7,357 nt of DNA from Candidatus Cloacimonadota bacterium (GTDB lineage Bacteria; Cloacimonadota; Cloacimonadia; Cloacimonadales; WRIO01): NCBI GenBank assembly GCA_023230175.1, contig JALNXV010000176.1, positions 1 through 7,357 of the forward strand. Reading direction: 5' to 3'. Below, piece after piece: positions 5,634 through 7,357 of the stretch (position 1 is the stretch's first letter; each line of letters opens with the position of its first letter). The notes beneath the pieces are model-generated. The model saw only the letters and a list, made by a program, of their open reading frames with translations. It searched no databases and was not told the origin of the DNA. A program made the position numbers and the translations under genes.

Positions 5634-6065
5634 ATGTATAAATATATTTTAATAATTGTTTCATTAGTCTTAATTTCTTGTTCGACAAGCACAAGTGAGT
5701 CCGACATTCAAAAATCTCAAATTTCAGATATTCTTATACATATTGAAGAAGGATTTAATGAATTTAATGCTGACAAAATAATCTCTTACTTTCATACAGA
5801 CTTTCTGTTCGATGGCAAAAATTTAACAAATATCTATTATGATTGGCAAGACAGAATGACTCTATATAGTATGATAAAAATTGAAATTCTGGATATAGAA
5901 TTACAAGATGATTATGCAACAGCATATTTAAAAATTTATTTTTATGACACTAACAACAGATACGGTCCTTTCTTAACACCCGAAATGTATGGAGATTTAG
6001 CTTATTTCTTTTATGATAAAGGACAATGGCAACTATTTGGAAACCAAAGTCCTGATAAACAATAA
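5634..6065 (+). CDS. Small lipoprotein, possible NTF2/SnoaL-like fold
   Basis: I do not recognise a named family. The 143-residue product begins with a signal sequence and lipobox LISC (residues 13-16), so it should be processed at Cys16 and lipid-anchored; Ser at +2 would favour the outer membrane by E. coli rules. After a short polar linker (STSTSESD), residues about 28-140 have the pattern of an NTF2-like domain: an amphipathic helix ILIHIEEGFNEFNADKIISYFHTDFLFDG, then alternating strands including IKIEILDIELQDDYATAYLKIYFYD, and the ending YFFYDKGQWQLFGNQ. That fold call is from pattern only, and catalytic residues cannot be assigned. AGAGG nine bases upstream supports the ATG. The ROK kinase gene follows after 13 bp, so the two are probably one operon. 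Confidence 0.8.
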   Translation: MYKYILIIVSLVLISCSTSTSESDIQKSQISDILIHIEEGFNEFNADKIISYFHTDFLFDGKNLTNIYYDWQDRMTLYSMIKIEILDIELQDDYATAYLKIYFYDTNNRYGPFLTPEMYGDLAYFFYDKGQWQLFGNQSPDKQ

Positions 6066-6078
6066 ACACTGTAAAAGA

Positions 6079-6972
6079 ATGAATAATAATATATTTGGAT
6101 TTGATCTAGGTGGTACTTTCTTAAAATACGGCATTGGAAACCAAAAACAAGGTCTCATATATTTTAATAAAAAAAGAAATCCTTCAAAGTCTATACACGA
6201 GTTAATGCTTTTATTCAAAAAAATATTAAATGAACTTTTAGAACTTCATCCTAACCCAAAATGTATAAGCATTGCATCTCCGGGTATTATTGATTGCTCA
6301 ACAGGACTAATTCTCGGTTCAACCCCTAATCTCCCCTATTTACAAGGTGAAAACCTTTTAAAACTTTTTAAAGATATCACTTCATTACCTGTTTTAATCG
6401 ACAACGATGCCAATCTAATGACCTTAGCTGAAAGTAAGCAATTTTTAAATAAAAGTGTTTTAGGAATTACTATAGGTTCCGGAATAGGCACAGGATTTGT
6501 CGATTTTAATGGTATCTTTCATGGAAATACATGGAAAGGTTTAGAAGCAGGGCATACAATAATTGTTCCCAACGGAAGACAATGCCTATGTGGAAAAAAA
6601 GGATGTTTTGAAGCTTATGCTTCAGCTAACTCAATCATCAGGATAATGAACGAAAACTTTCCCGAAACCAAATCTTTAACTATCCAAGAAATATTAAATC
6701 TTGTTCAAACAAACTCCAAATATTATTCTACTATGCAAACAATATATGCTACTTTTGCAACTGCTCTATCAAACCTTATAATGATTCTCAATCCGGATGT
6801 TATCATAATCGGAGGGGGTGTAATAGAAATACCTTCTTTTGATTTCACTTACCTTAAAAAGGGCACTATCCAACTACTATCAAAAGAATATCATAATGTA
6901 ATAATCCAAAAAGCTCTATACGGCAATCAAGCCGGAGTTATTGGAGCAATTATATTAGGTTCTCAGACATAA
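6079..6972 (+). CDS. ROK-family sugar kinase (glucokinase-like)
   Basis: This cytoplasmic enzyme phosphorylates a hexose or amino sugar with ATP. The start chosen is ATG at 6079 (297 residues) because it places the phosphate-binding motif FGFDLGGT at residues 6-13, as usual. An earlier in-frame ATG at 6013 would overlap the lipoprotein gene by 53 bp and add 22 unrelated residues. Motifs in order: IASPGIID (65-72), IDNDAN (107-112) with catalytic Asp110, TIGSGIGTGF (131-140), LEAGH (155-159) and CLCGKKGCFE (169-178). His159, Cys169, Cys171 and Cys176 complete the ROK zinc site, and a late GGGV motif contributes to nucleotide binding. There is no N-terminal DNA-binding domain, so it is a kinase rather than a ROK repressor. 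Substrate (glucose, N-acetyl sugar, fructose, allose) cannot be told. No strong ribosome site is seen, so translation may depend on the upstream gene. Confidence 0.9.
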   Translation: MNNNIFGFDLGGTFLKYGIGNQKQGLIYFNKKRNPSKSIHELMLLFKKILNELLELHPNPKCISIASPGIIDCSTGLILGSTPNLPYLQGENLLKLFKDITSLPVLIDNDANLMTLAESKQFLNKSVLGITIGSGIGTGFVDFNGIFHGNTWKGLEAGHTIIVPNGRQCLCGKKGCFEAYASANSIIRIMNENFPETKSLTIQEILNLVQTNSKYYSTMQTIYATFATALSNLIMILNPDVIIIGGGVIEIPSFDFTYLKKGTIQLLSKEYHNVIIQKALYGNQAGVIGAIILGSQT

Positions 6973-7190
6973 TAATTTCCAAATAAATACTTTATTTTTT
7001 GTTTAATGTCGTAGTTATGATTTAATTGATTTTATTTTAATAGTGTAAAGGCTTACAAAGGATAATGCATTTATGGGTTGGAAAGAGAATATTCACAAAC
7101 TCAGAGCAAGAAATATAAGTAAAATGAATAATATTAAACGAATAAATTATTTTTACAAAAATCCGGATATACTTGATCTGCACCTTAAAT
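6973..7190. other. Intergenic stretch after the ROK kinase, no gene supported
   Basis: This stretch is very AT-rich. A weak 6-bp AT-only hairpin (AAATAA at 6981-6986, TTATTT at 6992-6997) with a T run to 7000 might end the operon, but it is not convincing. An open frame starts at 7073 (MGWKENIHKLRARNISK) and stays open to the right edge. Because its later part is a translation of the dispersed repeats, I do not call it a gene. No good ribosome site precedes it. Confidence 0.6.
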
Positions 7191-7357
7191 CGGACTTGAC
7201 TTGCAATGAACGCAGTGAATGTGAGTCGAGAACGCCAAGACCGTGTCATCCTGAACAAAGTGAAGGATCTCCTTTTTGCTACTTTAGTGGCAAAAGGTTT
7301 ATATCACCCACTAAAGTGGATAAAATTATGTGGGCGTTAATCTTAATCCACGGGTTA
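7191..7357. repeat. Mosaic of dispersed intergenic repeats at the right edge
   Basis: Several repeat-like modules lie head to tail. The segment 7198-7227 can fold as an imperfect hairpin (GACTTGCA with TGTGAGTC, including two G-U pairs). Positions 7243-7270 carry the TCATCCTGAACAAAGTGAAG type of motif, a short intergenic repeat with ATCCT/AGGAT arms that is familiar from many environmental bacterial genomes. ACTTTAGTGG (7281-7290) and CCACTAAAGT (7308-7317) form a perfect 10-bp inverted repeat, and an alternative arm pair, CCTTTTTGC with GCAAAAGG, overlaps it. The final bases (TAATCCACGGGTTA) look like another element cut by the edge. The match to a known repeat class is from memory of the motif; copy number cannot be seen here. 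Confidence 0.7.

Noticed and set aside
6013..6078. N-terminal extension of the ROK kinase from an earlier ATG
   Set aside because: It overlaps the lipoprotein gene by 53 bp and adds residues with no counterpart in ROK kinases; ATG at 6079 places the phosphate loop normally.
6033..6218. 61-codon open frame on the minus strand
   Set aside because: It is antisense to the lipoprotein end and the ROK kinase start.
7037..7258. 73-codon open frame on the minus strand
   Set aside because: Its N-terminal third is a translation of the dispersed repeat and the rest is low-complexity AT-rich sequence; no ribosome site.
7073..7357. Plus-strand frame open to the right edge
   Set aside because: Its second half translates the repeat modules (ERSECESRTPRPCHPEQ), a familiar spurious peptide, and there is no start signal.

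Overview
The window is AT-rich DNA from a diderm (Gram-negative type) bacterium. Two lipoproteins with clear lipoboxes, a CpoB/YbgF-type Tol-Pal accessory protein, SecG and a sensor kinase with a periplasmic domain all need an outer-membrane or periplasm-bearing cell. Long T/A-rich intergenic stretches, CTTGACA-type -35 boxes and dispersed hairpin repeats fit a member of the FCB-like or candidate-phylum bacteria, with Cloacimonadota as one possibility. No gene here fixes the phylum, so that assignment is a guess.

Layout: (1) positions 1-2090, minus strand: a 3'-truncated sensor histidine kinase (signal peptide, ABC_sub_bind-type periplasmic domain, one membrane helix, PAS, HisKA_2, start of HATPase) that is complete at its N-terminus and runs off the left edge. 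(2) 2091-2191: a compact divergent promoter region with a consensus -35 facing each way; the minus-strand promoter is placed so that the kinase mRNA should be leaderless. (3) 2192-2887, plus strand: CpoB/YbgF lipoprotein, then a strong intrinsic terminator. (4) 2957-3017: two tandem copies of a hairpin repeat between convergent genes. (5) 3023-4722, minus strand: a two-gene ABC-2 exporter operon, ATPase then permease, overlapping by ATGA. (6) 4899-5368, minus strand: secG followed at once by a tRNA-Leu gene and a 36-nt perfectly palindromic terminator. (7) 5634-6972, plus strand: a small NTF2-like lipoprotein and a ROK-family sugar kinase, probably one operon. (8) 6973-7357: no convincing gene; the right half is a mosaic of dispersed intergenic repeats.

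Most of the window is housekeeping or ordinary accessory content, and I see no mobile element, CRISPR array, defence island or biosynthetic cluster. The most notable point is the tRNA-Leu next to secG. Its 7-nt anticodon loop reads CTAAGGA, giving anticodon AAG. A34 is rare in bacterial tRNAs outside tRNA-Arg(ACG), and in Escherichia coli the tRNA in this same position (leuU) is GAG. The second point is the predicted leaderless kinase transcript in a back-to-back promoter pair. The third is a set of hairpin repeats in intact and decaying copies, plus the repeat mosaic at the right edge.
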